Origin: Niebla homalea
Lineage: Eukaryota > Ascomycota > Lecanoromycetes > Lecanorales > Ramalinaceae
Assembly (NCBI GenBank): GCA_019925105.1
Contig: JAHGAU010000019.1
Location: 868,001-932,000 of the forward strand
Reading direction: 5' to 3'
Length of the DNA stretch: 64,000 nucleotides
Below the pieces are notes generated by a model, which did no database searches, was not told the origin of the DNA, and worked only from the letters and a program-made list of their open reading frames with translations. The translations under genes were made by a program, and so were the position numbers. Shown one piece after another: positions 25,921 to 39,637 of the stretch. Positions within the stretch are counted from its first letter, which is position 1. Each line of letters begins with the position of its first letter.

Positions 25921-28479
25921 TGATTGATTGATTGATTGATTTATATTACGGATCTAGCTAAGTTAATTCCGGCGTTCCTTAATACGCGGCCTTTTGGCCT
26001 TATTGGTAACCGTAAAAATCTGAGACTTATAACGTTAAGGTAAAAACCGGCGTTTATCAGGCCTTTACCTTTTATCCTTTAAGGTAAAGGATATTAACGG
26101 CCGTTTAAAAAGTAATAATCTATTTATATACTTCTTATATTTTAACTCCCTTAAGAAAATCTATAATATTATAATTATATCCTTATAAGGGTTATTTTTA
26201 AGCTTATTATTCTTCCGTTCCTTTAGAAATCTATATTATTTTAATTTTATATAACGTTTTTAAATATTTTTATTAATATTTATATATTTAATATATACTT
26301 TTCTTATATTCTTATTATTATTAACTCTTTTAAAAACTTTTAATAAACGTTTATTATTATATTTTTACGGTTATAGAAAATGCTTTCCGGTTTATATAAT
26401 TAACGTAATTAATTTCCGCTTCTTTTTTTCTTTTTTAACCGATAATAAGCCTTCTCCATAAAATCTTTAATAACTTTATTTATTTTTATAATAAGGTTAA
26501 ATTATAATAACAATCCGATAAATATTATAAACTTAATAATTACCCGAATATTTCACTTTATAAATAATATTTAACGGTAATTATAAGTATTAACTTTTAT
26601 AATAAATCTTAATTTAACTTTTATAAATAAAAAATAAAAAATAAAGATATATATAATATTTTACTTTTTTTATCTATATTTATATCCAACGTTTATCCGA
26701 TTTCCGGTATATATAATAAATAAAAAATAAATTAAACCGTTTTTACCCGTCCGGAATTAAATCGTTAATACATTATTACTTTTCCTTATAATATTATAAT
26801 AATAAAAATATTTATTAATAATCTTTTTATCGTTAAAAATTAAATAATAATAACCTTAAAATATAAAATCCTTATATTTTTATTAGCGTTTAATTTACTT
26901 TATTATAACCTATAAAACGATTATTATAGTCTTTATTCTTTAAATCTTTTTAATCTCGGTTTCTTTTACGTTTAACGGGAATTTATATACGTTTAAATTA
27001 GCCTCCGGGATATTAATAAAGTTAATTTCTTTCTTAACTTATTCTTATTTTATTTTTAATAAAAAAAAGGATAAATATCCTTAATTTACTTTTTTTAACT
27101 TAAAATTTATTAAAATTCTAACGGATCCGTTTATTTCCTATTATTATAATTAAGCATATATATTTTTTTAATTTTATTTAAGTAACTATTTAATTTAATA
27201 AAACCTTAATTAATAATATAAAGATTTTAAACTTTAATATCGGGATAAAAATTACTTTATAAGTACCATTAATTATTCTTAAATATTAATTCTAGACTAT
27301 CTATAATATTTAAATAAATTCCTTTTTATATCCTAGAGTATTTTTGGGTATATATTAAATAATTATAATATATATTATAACTAGCTTTATTACGGCCTAA
27401 TAAATAGTCCGGGCCTTTTATAACGTAACTCCCTATATCGATATATTAAAATAAATAAAGCCCCTTTTTTATAAAGTTATCTTCTTTTAAACTTTTTTTA
27501 TATAATCCTTTTAATTAAGCTTTTTATTTACTTAAAAATTAAGGACTTTAAAATTGGTATCCGGCTTTACCGTAATTCTATCTAAGTTTATTATGGTTAT
27601 TATATTATATAACTTTAAGCTTTTAATTATATAAATGAACTCATATTTATATAGCGTAAATTAAACCCTATAGGTTTTCATTTATTAAAGATAAACTTTA
27701 TAAACTTATTTTAATTCTACATAATTTATATATATAGAAATGCTATAAACTAAAAATTAAATATTATTAATAAAGCCTCCAACTTAAACCTTTTATTTTA
27801 ACTTAATAAACTCCTTAATTAATAAATTATTAAAAAATAAGAATAATATAAAAGAAATAAACGATCTTTAAAGAATTTCCGTTATAACGGGCTTTATCGG
27901 GCTTATCTTTTATCTTAGGTTAATTAACGTAATTTAATCGCTTAAAAAACTTTTCGTTTATTTAATTAAGAAGGGTAATATCCCCTTCTTCTTTAAGTTA
28001 TATAGTAACTTTTGGTAATTTATTTTATTAAAAACATTTATAATATCGAAAGAAAAAAGATTTATTACTCCTGGAAGCGGGACGGGATGGGACGGGATTT
28101 GGCAATATATATCCCATCTTATATAAGATAAAATAAGGCTAAATCCCATCCTATCTTATCCTTATCCCGCCGGGATAAGATAAAGATATATTAAGATATT
28201 AATATTTATTATTAGAATATTATTTAATAAAGATTAATTAATTAAAATTAAGGGAAGAACTATTTATTAATTATATTCTTTAAAGATTATAATAAGTATA
28301 ATAATAATTATAATAATTCTTATAATAGTAATCTTAATTATTTATACGTTTATATTAATATCGGTATTAATATTAATATTATTTTCCCCTTAAGTCTTTA
28401 TATCCTTTTAAGTATTTATATCCTCCTAAGTATTAATACCTTCCCCCTGAATATTTATAATATCCGTATAAGTATTATT

Positions 28480-28690
28480 ATCTTCGTTTTTAATATTTTT
28501 ATTCTCCCCGCCATTACCGTTATTACTATTACTATTATTATTACCGTTATTACCATAATAAGATTTACTACCGCGATTATTATTACCATTATTATTATTA
28601 CGACCACGTAAAGCACCCCGGGTATTGCCACCCCGGGATTTACCCCCCCGGGATTTACTACCGCGTTTAAGCTAATAAGTTAAATTACTT
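28480..28690 (-). pseudogene. RGG/Asn-rich protein tail inside hAT
   Basis: Minus strand reads LKRGSKSRGGKSRGGNTRG, then an Asn/Gly-rich stretch (NNNNGNNNRGSKSYYGNNG). Unlike most of the element it keeps GC-rich codons. RGG boxes bind RNA or DNA; hAT transposases do not usually carry one, so this may be a passenger ORF or part of another nested element. The start of the protein was not found. Confidence 0.4.
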
Positions 28691-30152
28691 AACGGCTATA
28701 TATCTATAAATAATAATATAAAGCTTAATTAGCTTATAAACGTAAAGAAAAAGAAAGTTTTATTAATTTATATTATTGCCTTAATTAATTAATTATCTTT
28801 AACCTAAATAATAACGTACTTAACGTAAATATAAATAAGATTATATACTTTTAATATAAAATTAATAAAGTATAAGGAATTATATTAATAATTTTATATT
28901 TAAAATAAAAAATAAAATATATCTTTATTGCTTCTCGGATAATATAAATAGTTATTTATTAAAACCGGAAATTATTTTTCTTAATTTATATAAAAGTAAT
29001 TTTTTTATATAAATATATTATTAACGTAAAAAAAAATTAAAGTTTAATTAACTTATAATAACGTTTAATTTTATATAATATTTTTATTAAATTAATTATA
29101 TTAATCCTAATAATTATAATAATAATTATAATGAAAACTTACTTTTTACTTATACCTTATATTTCTTCTTAATAATTAATATTCTCTAACCTTTTAAAGT
29201 CTTTATATTATATACTTATATTAATAATTAAGGTTTTTCTTTAATTAATTTTTTAATAATTTAATTAATACGGGTTATTATATACGGTATAATATATATA
29301 TAATAATATAAGAGTAATATTTATTAATTATTTAATAATTAAAAGGATATAAAGGATAAATATTAAATAAATATAAAATATAAATATAATTAAATATAAA
29401 GTAAAAGATTCTTTAGGGTAAAATTACTAATTAATACGGATTTAAAGTAAATCTTAATATTATTAAAATTTATACTTAATTGGGCTTAACGTTAAAAAAG
29501 TAAATACTTTAAATTCGCCCAGAAAAAAGTTAGATAATATAAAGTAATAAGTATAATTTCGTTATTACTTAATATTTCAATTAATAACCTTTCTGCTTAT
29601 CTTTTTGATAATTAAAGCTATTAAATATAATACTATTTTATCTTTACGGGGCCTATATAACGTTAACCTTAATTATAATTAATTTAAAAAAAAAGGGTTT
29701 TAAATTATTTTAAAAACTTAATAATAAGCGTAATATATATCGTTTTAATAATATTATTATTTTAATATTTAATTGGATTATTTATATTTGTTTTTATAAT
29801 AATTAAAATATAATTTTTTATAGATTCTTAATCCCGGGATTTAATTTAAAAAATTTTAATAAATTAAGTTTAACGTTTATCTTATTTATAGATTTATTAA
29901 TATATCCATTAAAATTCTTAATTTTAAATTCTGAATTCTTTATTTATTTTTTCTTTTATTAAGTAACTTTTTAAATAATTTCTTATTTTAATATCTTTGT
30001 AATATTATAGTTTTAAGTCTTATAATTATAAATTATATTAAGAACCCTTTTATAAACTTCTTATTTAAAATGAAATTTAAAGAGAATAATTATTATATAT
30101 AAAAAGCTTTTAAAGTTTAAAGTTTAAGCGCTTTTTTATACGTATTAATTAT

Positions 30153-30380
30153 TTAAAGGATAAGTCTTTTATAATTAATAATATTATTCTTTAAGATAAC
30201 TTATTTTATAAATTACGTAATAAGAAACTTAATCCGTAAGTAAAACTTAAAGTAAAAGAAAAACTTTTAAAGGATAAATCTTTTATAATTAACGATATTA
30301 TTCTTTAAGATAACTTACCTTATAAGTTACAAGGTAAGAAGTTTAATCCGTAAGGGAAACGTAAGACAGAAAAAGAGCTT
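30153..30380 (+). repeat. Two-copy tandem repeat, 114-bp unit, inside hAT
   Basis: Copies start TTAAAGGATAA at 30153 and 30267 and remain aligned to TCCGTAAG...CTTTT. Read on the plus strand both give LKDKSFIIN..., so the duplication is probably within former coding sequence. Confidence 0.7.
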
Positions 30381-33300
30381 TTATAAAACTTATATATAAT
30401 AAAATTATATAATTGGACCACCCAATTTTACCCCTTAAAATAACAATTGGAAAAAGTAAAGTATACCAATTAAACCGCCTTAAGCTATTATTTATTTAAA
30501 TTAAAAAGGATGAATAAATAGAAGAAAACTACTATTAAAGACCGGGTTTTATTGGAAACGTAAATTAAAAAGAATATTATAAATAATTGGTATATTAATT
30601 AATATAATTATTTTTATACTTATTACGTTTATAATTATTAATATTTTTAATAATTAATATATTAATATTTTTATTTTAAGTTATAATCTTAAGTTAAATA
30701 AGACGTAAAAGTTAAAGTTAATAAAAAATAATAACAATCCTTTATAAAAGGATTTAAGTAATAATAAAGCAATAATAAGTATAAATCTTTATTATAATAT
30801 ATATATAATTAATTTAATTTCAATAGACTTAAGATTTATAACGTTTTTAATATAAACGGAAATTAAGGAAAACAGCTTAAATGAGTTTAATATTAAAAAG
30901 CTTTTAATAAACGTAATTAATATATAAAATACTTAGCTATATAATTATAATATAATTTAATTTAAGGGAATTAAACGTTTATAATATAGCCTTATTAAAT
31001 CTATATAACGTAAGATATGGAAACTACGAATAAATTAAATACCTGATTTCTTAATTCTTATATATATTTTTAAGGAAATATATTAATTAAAATTTTATAA
31101 TTATTATTATATTAATTAAATATAAGATTAATTACTTATATAAGGATTTACCGCTGTTATATAAATATTTCTTTAAGTAAAAACGGGCAGTTTAACGTAA
31201 TAAAGTTATTTACGTTTATAAGTTATTCTTATATAATAATAATTATAAATAGGATAAATAAATAATATTATTTAAGCCTATATCTTAATAAAAAAATTAT
31301 AACTTCAAAAAGTGGAATTAAAACCCTATAATAAACGTAATAAAAGTAAAAAAAGCTTAAATATTAATTATATATAACTTTAAGGATAAGATTCTTATTA
31401 ATTATTGACGTATTATTACAATTATTAATAAATTAATTATAATCCCTAAAAATAGTACTTTCTATTATAACCTTTTTTAAAGAAAATATATTTAATTAAT
31501 AAAAAGTCCTTAATTTAAGGAATATAATTAAATTTAATATTAATCTTGTAAAATTATTTCTCCCAATTAAAAAACTTATAATTTAATTAAAAATTTAAAT
31601 AATAAAATTTAGCCTTTTAATTAAAGCTATAATTAATAAAAAGATTATTATAAATAATCTTAATACATTTAATAAAATTTCTTTTTATAATATATTAGTT
31701 AAAATTAAATTTTTTATTATTTAATAATTAAAAAAAACTATTAAACCTAGTTTTTTAATTGGAATCGAAATTTTATAATAATATTTAAATCCCAAATAAA
31801 AGTTCCTTATTTTTAAGCGTTCGGATTAATTTTATATCCTTTTATATTAATATAACTTATTTTATATATATAATAATAAGTAAGGTTATTAAGATATATA
31901 TTAATTATATATTAAAGGCTTATTATAAATTATTTTATATTAAAATTTATTAATAAAATAAACTTTTATAGCTTTTTATAATGCTTTAATACTTATAGAA
32001 TGGAATTTATATACCTTTTTATTTTTTATTTCCCCGATTATTTTTTTAATTAATCTTATAAAACTTAATTTTAATATTATTAATACTATAGACTTTTAGA
32101 ATTGGTGAATTTTATATAATACAATATTTAACTTTTATTAATTATTAAAGTATTAAGGATTATTAATAAAGCGTACTTTTATTTTTTAATTTATAAATAA
32201 TACTTCATACTAAAACTATTTTTTAAAAGATTTTTTACATAGTCCTATTATAATCCTTTTAATTTTTTAATATTATAATTCTTAAGATATAAATTATTTT
32301 CTTTAGGGTTATTTTTTTATATAAATATTAAAAAGCTTAATAATATAAAAATTAAAATAAAAATAAAGAATAAACCTTTATTATATATAATATAAAAATT
32401 ACTTTAAATTAAATAAAAAAGAAATATTTCTTTAAGAATAATTTTTTAAAATAAGCTTTTAAACGTTACTTTATAAGGATTATATAAAGTATTTTTATTT
32501 ATTTTTTAATTATAAGATACTTTTCTAAGACCTAGACGCTTTTATTGTATTTTAAGGTCTTTCTTATTTATAAAGATTTTAAATTAAATTCCATTATTTT
32601 CTTAAAAAGGGTTTACGTAAAAGATAATTATTAATTTTATTATAAGCCTATATATTTTTATTATTTTTATAATTACCTTATTTATAATAAATAAAATATT
32701 ATATTTATTAATTAATTATTATTAAGAAAAAGTATTTAACTTAATTATTATTTTATTTTATTTAAAAATTTTATTTATAATTAATTCTATTATATTATTA
32801 TATTTTTTAATACGTTTAATAATATAAATTTAATTTATATAGACTTTTTAATATTAAACCCTTTAATATTAGGATTAAAGCGTAAGTTTAAGTATTATAT
32901 ATATAAAATAATTATTAAAAACGAGTTCTTAATATGGTAAGGAAATACCCTATAAGTATAAGCGTATTTAACTTAATATTTAATATAAAATACCAAGAAA
33001 AAGTCTAATGCTTAAAAGTACTTTAAAAAAGGTATTATACGTATTAATAATAATATAGGGTTATTTTATATTATATATAAGAAATATAATAAAGGTTTAT
33101 GGTATCCGAGAAAGGATAGAATATTAGGAATAAAGAACTATATAAAGATTAAAAATTATAAGAGAATTAGTTATATTAAGAATTTAAGATAAATATTAAT
33201 TTAAATTAATATAATTAATAAAATAATTAAATTTCCTTTTTAATTAAATTATTATAAAGATAATTAAAAATCTTTTTTTAATTAATTTTATAGAACCTTA

Positions 33301-33599
33301 TTAATTAATAAGTAAGACTTTTATTTAATAATAAAATTTTAATATGAGAAAATTTCTTAAAGTAATTACGACAATAAATTATTATTATAACCTTATTATT
33401 TATTATTATCAAACATATTAAAATATATTAATTTTTCATTTATTTTAATTAAAACCTTATATTATTATCCTTAATAATAATTAAAAATTATATAATAAAG
33501 CACTTAAAAAGATTAAGTTACTTTTATTAAAAGATATTATCTTAACGATAATAATAAGGTTTTATTAATTATAAATAATTAATTTGTTAATAATAAATA

Positions 33600-34150
33600 G
33601 TTTTATATAATGATTATAATATATTAAATTAATTAAGAGTGGAAATATTATAATACATTAATTAACTTTAAGTATATAGAAGGTATTTATAATGGTAAGC
33701 GGTTTATATTTATTATAATAAAAATAATTAAAAGCTATAAGTTAAAAAACCGTATTTTAATTATTATTATTATTAATAATACAGGCAATAATAATAATAT
33801 AACGGTTACGTTACGTCGAGAAGTTAAAACGTATTAAAATTCATATATTAATATCGTAAAGATACGGTAAAAAATAAAATATTTATTATACATAACCTAT
33901 ATTATCCAGCTTTCACTTAAGGTTTTCTTAAGCTATTTTAAGGTTAATATAATAAATAATAATGTAAATTATCGATTTAATAAAGAATAAATTGAATCAA
34001 TTAACGGTTAAACTATAAGTATCCTTAAAATATTAATAAAAATAAAATAGACTTTTAATAATCTTTATACTTATTTAATGGGTTATAAATTCAGAAGATT
34101 ATGGTTTATATTAACGTTAATAATAAGCGTAAAGAAACCTTTATAATTAT
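33600..34150 (+). pseudogene. hAT transposase remnant
   Basis: Reads YIEGIYNGKRFIFIIIKI, then SYKLKNRILIIIINNTGNNNN, then ITYIIQLSLKVFLSYFKV. These are recognisable forms of the hAT core: the H-x-G region, the catalytic D-N-A-x-N-N segment (Asp now Asn by RIP), and the C-x-x-H-x-x-Q-L-x-x-K helix (Cys-His altered). The N-terminal BED finger and the C-terminal dimerisation region were not recognised. It would be inactive. Confidence 0.65.
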
Positions 34151-36649
34151 TTAATAAAGAAAAATTAATATTTATAATATCAGAAATCCCTTGATTTTAA
34201 ATTAAAATAAAAAGCATAAATAAATATTATTAAAGTTATTTTAAAATATAGTGATTTATTAAGACTTATCTTTTTATATAATAACCCGTATTTTAATACT
34301 TTATAAAGATATTAATACGTTTTTAAAAAAAAATAAAAGAAAGAATAAACTTTTAAGGCTTAACTTTAAAGAATAGAGTTATATCGGATATTTAATAGAA
34401 TTAACTTAATTATTTTATTAAATTATTAAAGTAATAAATATTATTAAATCATTAATCCTTTATTTTATCTTTATAGTATATAGTAAGCTTTTTAATTATA
34501 TTAAAAAATAAGATAATTATTTATGACGTAAACGGGTTACCTAAAAGAAAAAGCTTATTTAAGGGTTAAATATAACATATATTAAGTTAATTAAGTATTA
34601 TAATAAAATTTAAGGTTTAATTAATTCACTTTATAAATAAGTAGCTCTATTATTTCCATAAAATAACGATAAGGTCTTTAAGGGTCGAAATTAATATATA
34701 ATAGTAAATAAAACTTTAAAAAATCAAGTTTATTAAACTACCTTTTGTAAAACCTTTAATAAATACGTTTTACGCTTTAATTTCGACTTATTAGCGAATT
34801 AAAAATTAAGCAGATAAACGCGGACTATAAAGGACCTAAATACTTTGTTAAATAAAGAAAGCTTATTAAATAATCCCATTCTGGATAAATTTAAATAATA
34901 TAAGAATAATAATAAATTTATATTTATTTTTATGCTTATTAAATTTATTAAAGTAAAATAACGTTATTACTTAAAATAAGTAATAAAATCTTAATTTAAT
35001 AAAAGTACTTATTTTATAAGCTTTTTATTTTATTATAAATAATTTAAGATATCTTTTATAACGCTTCCGTTAACGTTGGATATAAGTATTACTTTTTTAT
35101 TATTAAATGTTATTATAAGAATTAAAAATACTTTATTTTTTTAACTTTCCGGGTAAAAATATTAATTTACTATTATAAATAAAAAGAAAACGAATTAAAC
35201 TAATTATATATAAACTTAAAGGTTAATAATAATAATTTTAAGGATTAAAAAAATAAGGAATAAAAGAAATAAATATATAATATAAATATAATTATAAAAT
35301 ATATTAATAATAACGATAATAATAATAATAATAATAATAATAACGATAATCTAGAGGATATCTTATTAATATATGTAATATTATATTTTACTTTAAGTAA
35401 CGTTAATATTTTAACTTATAACTCCCCGGACCAATAAAAGAGTAATATTTTAAGCTAATTTAAGTAATTTAACTTTAAGACGGTATTCCTTTTTAAGCTT
35501 AAAATACGTTTAATCTTAAAGCGGATCTATTTTTACTGGCCTTTTTAAGTATAACTTAAGTTAATAAACTTAAAGAATAAGGTATATAAGTTAAATATTA
35601 ATAAAGAATTAAAAATAAAAAGATTTAAAATAATATTACTTAAGCTTTTCTATAACGTTATAATAAAGCTATATAGTAAATTAAGCTTTTAATATTATAA
35701 CTTTCCTAATTATCCTTATAATTATCTTTATAATTATCTTTATAATTATTTTTATAATTATTAACCCGAGAACTCCTTGCTTTATTTATAATATATTTTA
35801 TTTAATCCGTTATTAAGATCTTAATATATCCCGATCCCATCCCGTTTTATCCTAAGTTAATACGGGATAAGATAAAAGCGACTTTATCCTATCCCATCCC
35901 TATTTTATCCCTATCCCATCCCTATCCCATGGGATATATCCCGTCCCGCTTCCCGGAGTAAGATTTATAATATATTTTTTCCCGTAACCTTATATTATAT
36001 ATACGCCGTCGATTAATCCTTTAAGGGCTATTTTTATTAATCGACTTCTTCTTATTCTTATTTATTAATTAGGGAGGAATCTATAATTCTTTATATAATC
36101 GTTAAGGATCTTTATTATTACCGTTTTTAAGGCTTTCCCCAACGTATAAAGGAGTATAATAATTCTATAAGACTTTACCTTAAAGTAATCCGGCTTAATA
36201 AGCTTCTTAAAAATAATCGTTTTTATTTCTTTAAACTTACGTAAGTAATAGTTAACGTTAAAATATATTTAAAAAAAATAAATGAAAATCCTTTTAAATA
36301 GCAATATTATTATTAATAGGAATCTATTGGGGATTTTATTTAATTTTAAGGCTTTATCCTTTTTTAATTTATTAATCGCCTTAATTATTATATTTTATAT
36401 TATTACCTTATTTATTAATATAGGATTAAGATATATAACGCCGTCGATATTTTTTAAGTTAATTTTTAATGGAGGGGGGAAAAATACTTTTTTAAGGGCC
36501 TTAATCTTATTATTAAAGGTATTAATTAATATATTATTAAATCTCTTAAAAGGCGGGAATTTAAGGATAAACTTTAATTTCTTACTTTATTCTTTATTAT
36601 ACTTTATTAACTTCTAGATATAATAAGGTAAAACCGTTAAGTTATATAC

Positions 36650-39630
36650 CGTGGATTAAAAGTATATTTATTAAGCCTTTTTAATAATTTTCTCCTTTTT
36701 TTCTTAAATAGCCCTTAATTAATTAAGTATCTCCTAATTCTTATATTTAAAAGTTTATTTTATTAACTTTTTCACCTTTACGGTTAGGATTATATATTTT
36801 TATTTTAATAGGTTTTAACTTTTTAAGAAAGCTTTATTATTAAGATTATTTTATTAATTACTTTATTTAATACTTTTATTATTTACTTTATAAAGAAATT
36901 AATCCGGTTTTTATTATTTAATTAAGGGAAATCTGTAAACTATATTATTGTTTCCTCCGTTTTTATATAAACCTTTATTATTTTAACCGTTTTTTACGTT
37001 TTTTTTACCGGTAATAATAGGGTTATATTAACAGTTTAATTTAAGGTTATTTATATCGGTATATAATTTAAATTATATTTTAAGTCCTTTTATAGCCTAT
37101 ATATTATAATTACGTTAATAACCTTTTCCGTATTAAAGGTTAAGTTAATCGTTATTTTAAATTTATAATTTTTTTACGTAATAATCTTTTATAATATTAA
37201 TAATAAGAAATTAATTTAAGTAATAATTATTAATAAGTTATCCGATTTAACGTAATTTATTATATATTTTTCTTCGTTTTATATATAATAATATAAATTA
37301 AAGTTTTTAAATAATATATATTTACTTAAAATAAATAAAACTTCTTTAAGTAACGGTATTATAAACGGTTTTTCTTTATTAACCGGCAGCGGATTATATA
37401 TATTATAAATATTAAGGTCGCCCTTTAAGTTTCCTTCCTTTATAATACGGAGTATATAAAGGTTTTTACCGTAATAAGTAATATCTTAGTTATTTATATT
37501 AAACCGCTTATTTATAAAGAAATATATTCTAATTATCTTATTTCCCTTAAAGGCTAAATAAAACCTTTCCCTTAAATTAATAAATAAATATATATATAAA
37601 TTATACGGTAATTTTTATATTATTATAATATTAACGTTTTTAATTTCTTTAAACTTAAATATTAATATTATTATTTTAATTTTTTTATTATAAACGTTAT
37701 ATTATATTATTTTTAAAAGTATTAATATATTATATATTAATTTTTATATAAGTTCCTTTATTTATATTCGTTTAAGTTATAGACTTCTTATTAAAGTTAA
37801 ACGTTTTTTAACTTAATATTTTCTTAATTATTATTAAAGATATAAGACGGTTAATCTTTAAAGTTAAAATTATAAAGAGTTTCTTTTTTTTTATTTTATT
37901 TATTATTATTATTTATCCTTTATTATTTAATTAATTAAATTTATATTTTAAAGCTGCCTTTAATTAACCCGTTAAATTAATTCTGTATTTATTATATCGT
38001 TGGATTTTTACGGTTATCCGGGTCTTCTTACGTTTAATCTCTTTAACTTTTATTATATATTTAAAATCCTATATTAAATATCCCTTTTTATTATATATAA
38101 TATATTTAAACGCGTTTTTTATAAGTTTTTTAATTATTAACTTTATATATTTATAAATATTATAATCCTTAACGTAAACTATATATTTTATAATATTAAA
38201 ATACTTCGTAATAATATATTTATAATTTTGATATTTAAAATATTAATAAATATCCACTATTTTATCTTATAATTAAGTTATTTTAAGAAATCCCCTTTAA
38301 TAATCCTTTTATCTAGAACGTCGTTATATATCTTTATAAACGTTATACTTAATATAACGGTAAAATACCTTTTTATACATTTTAAGGAATTAAGTTTTTT
38401 TATTATTAAAAAAAGTTTATAATTAATGATTTTAAACCTTAAATAAAGAACCGTATTCTCCTTTTTTATATTCCTTAATGTAACCTCTTTTTTGGTTTTT
38501 ATAAAACGTAATAAATATATTTTATTTATTATAATAATAAATAATTACCTTAAAACTTTAATTAATTTATATTTTCTTTTTTTAATTTAAATATTAAATT
38601 TCTTTAAGTCTTCCTTTACCTTTAATAACGTTATATTAAGGAAAATATCCTTATTTTATAATTTACGTACCGTAATAATCTATTTTATTAATAGTTCCGT
38701 TATTACTTTAAAAACCTTTATTAATTATAGCGGGTTTATTTTTATAGCCGTATTCCTTTTTTTATTATTAAATAAACGGACTATTATTATCCTCGCCTTT
38801 TTTAATACGGCTATTTTTTCCTCCGTTATCCCTTTATTCTTTATTATAGATATCCTTTTTATTATTTTTATCGCCTAGCTTTTTCTCGCTTAAAAAGCTA
38901 CCGCCTTTATACCTTTGCTTTATACCTTTAATCCCAGATTATTATCTTTATCCTTTATTAACGCCCTCGTTTTTATCCTTTAAGAGCCCCGTAAGCGCTT
39001 TATTTTCCTTAATTTTACTTTTACTTTTATATAGAAGTCCTTTACGTTTTTTAATCCAATCTATAATATCGGTTAAGTCTTTAATGTAATATCTTTCCAC
39101 TCTATCGTAAAAAGTTTTTTTAAGGCCTTTATTACCTCCTTTATTACCCTTTCGCCCTTATTTACCGGGCAATATATTATCTCCGTTTTTTATTTTTAAT
39201 CTTTTAAAATCTTATTTTTTTTATTAGCTTTATTTCCCTTTTATATACCCTTAATATTATTTTCACCGTAATCTTCCCGCCTTTTTCCCCCGTTTATATC
39301 CTTTATTATTAATACCGTACCGGCGTTCTTACCCTTTTATTTATTTATTACCTCCGTATTATTATTACGTATTTTACGCGTTTTAATACGTGAATTTTAT
39401 TAACCTTAATTTCCTTATTTATTTTAAGTATTATCCGGCTTATTATTATTATATTACCTATATACGTTATCGCCGTTTTTATTAATATAGGTTATTTACC
39501 TGTTTACCACCTTATTCTTAACTATTACGTTACTTTTACTTATTATACTTAATATATTTCCCTTACTGTTACTAAAGCTATACGTATACGTATCGTTTCA
39601 GACCTCTGGGGTCCCTTTGTTCGTTGCCAT
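36650..39630 (-). pseudogene. LINE ORF1 and endonuclease region remnant
   Basis: Starts MATNKGTPEV at 39630, the same opening as the second copy at 63963. After about ten codons a TGA appears (GGTCTGAAA), consistent with a G-to-A change in a Trp codon or a C-to-T change in an Arg codon. The stretch should hold ORF1 and the apurinic-type endonuclease of ORF2, but I could not pick out their catalytic residues. Confidence 0.45.
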
Positions 39631-39637
39631 TCTTCTC

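Larger units (their letters stand above)
28066..35960 (+). mobile_element. Large hAT DNA transposon, RIP-degenerated
   Basis: The ends are TACTCCTGGAAGCGGGACGG and the inverted CCGTCCCGCTTCCCGGAGTA, with a perfect 8-bp target duplication AGATTTAT (28058-28065 and 35961-35968). Inside the ends are clusters of GGGAT/ATCCC words. The same ends occur on the two MITEs at 56073 and 60382. At 7895 bp it is larger than most hAT elements, so it may carry extra cargo or an undetected nested insert. The 8-bp duplication and the transposase remnant (33,600-34,150) both support hAT. Confidence 0.9.
27400..36260 (-). pseudogene. LINE ORF2 reverse transcriptase remnant, split by hAT
   Basis: Minus-strand reading at 36240-35975 gives KPDYFKVKSYRIIILLYTLGKAL, matching the KPxKxDYxxPxSYRPI-L-LNTxGK block that opens Tad/LINE RTs. 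After the hAT insertion the frame resumes at about 28060 with SFDIINVFNKINYQKLLYN and KKGILPFLIK, the F-D-I-x-x-A-F-D catalytic box region and its helix. Near 27,640-27,560 follows KYEFIYIIKS..., the KxE-x-x-x-F segment further on. The catalytic core is therefore interrupted by 7.9 kb of foreign DNA as well as by stops. Confidence 0.8.
25921..39637 (-). mobile_element. Tad-like LINE (non-LTR retrotransposon), interrupted by hAT
   Basis: The element runs right to left: its 5' end at 39637 is followed within 8 bases by an ATG at 39630 (MATNKGTPEV), and its 3' end carries a tail of five ATCA units (25921-25940, TGAT on the plus strand). The target duplication AAATTATTATTATATT is seen at 25905-25920 and again at 39638-39653. 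Without the 7.9-kb hAT insert the LINE is about 5.8 kb, a normal length for a two-ORF Tad element. All coding sequence is RIP-damaged. Confidence 0.9.

Noticed and set aside
27958..28149. Independent 63-codon minus-strand gene
   Set aside because: Its C-terminal part is the LINE RT (FDIINVFNKINYQKLL), and its N-terminal part is read across the hAT end, so it is a chance fusion.
28068..35958. TA target duplication (Tc1/mariner) for the GGGAT-rich elements
   Set aside because: Shifting the boundary by two bases gives perfect 8-bp duplications at all three copies, and a hAT transposase relic is present.
36282..36617. 111-codon plus-strand open frame
   Set aside because: It lies antisense to the LINE, is composed of Leu/Ile/Asn/Phe as expected from AT bias, and has no domain.
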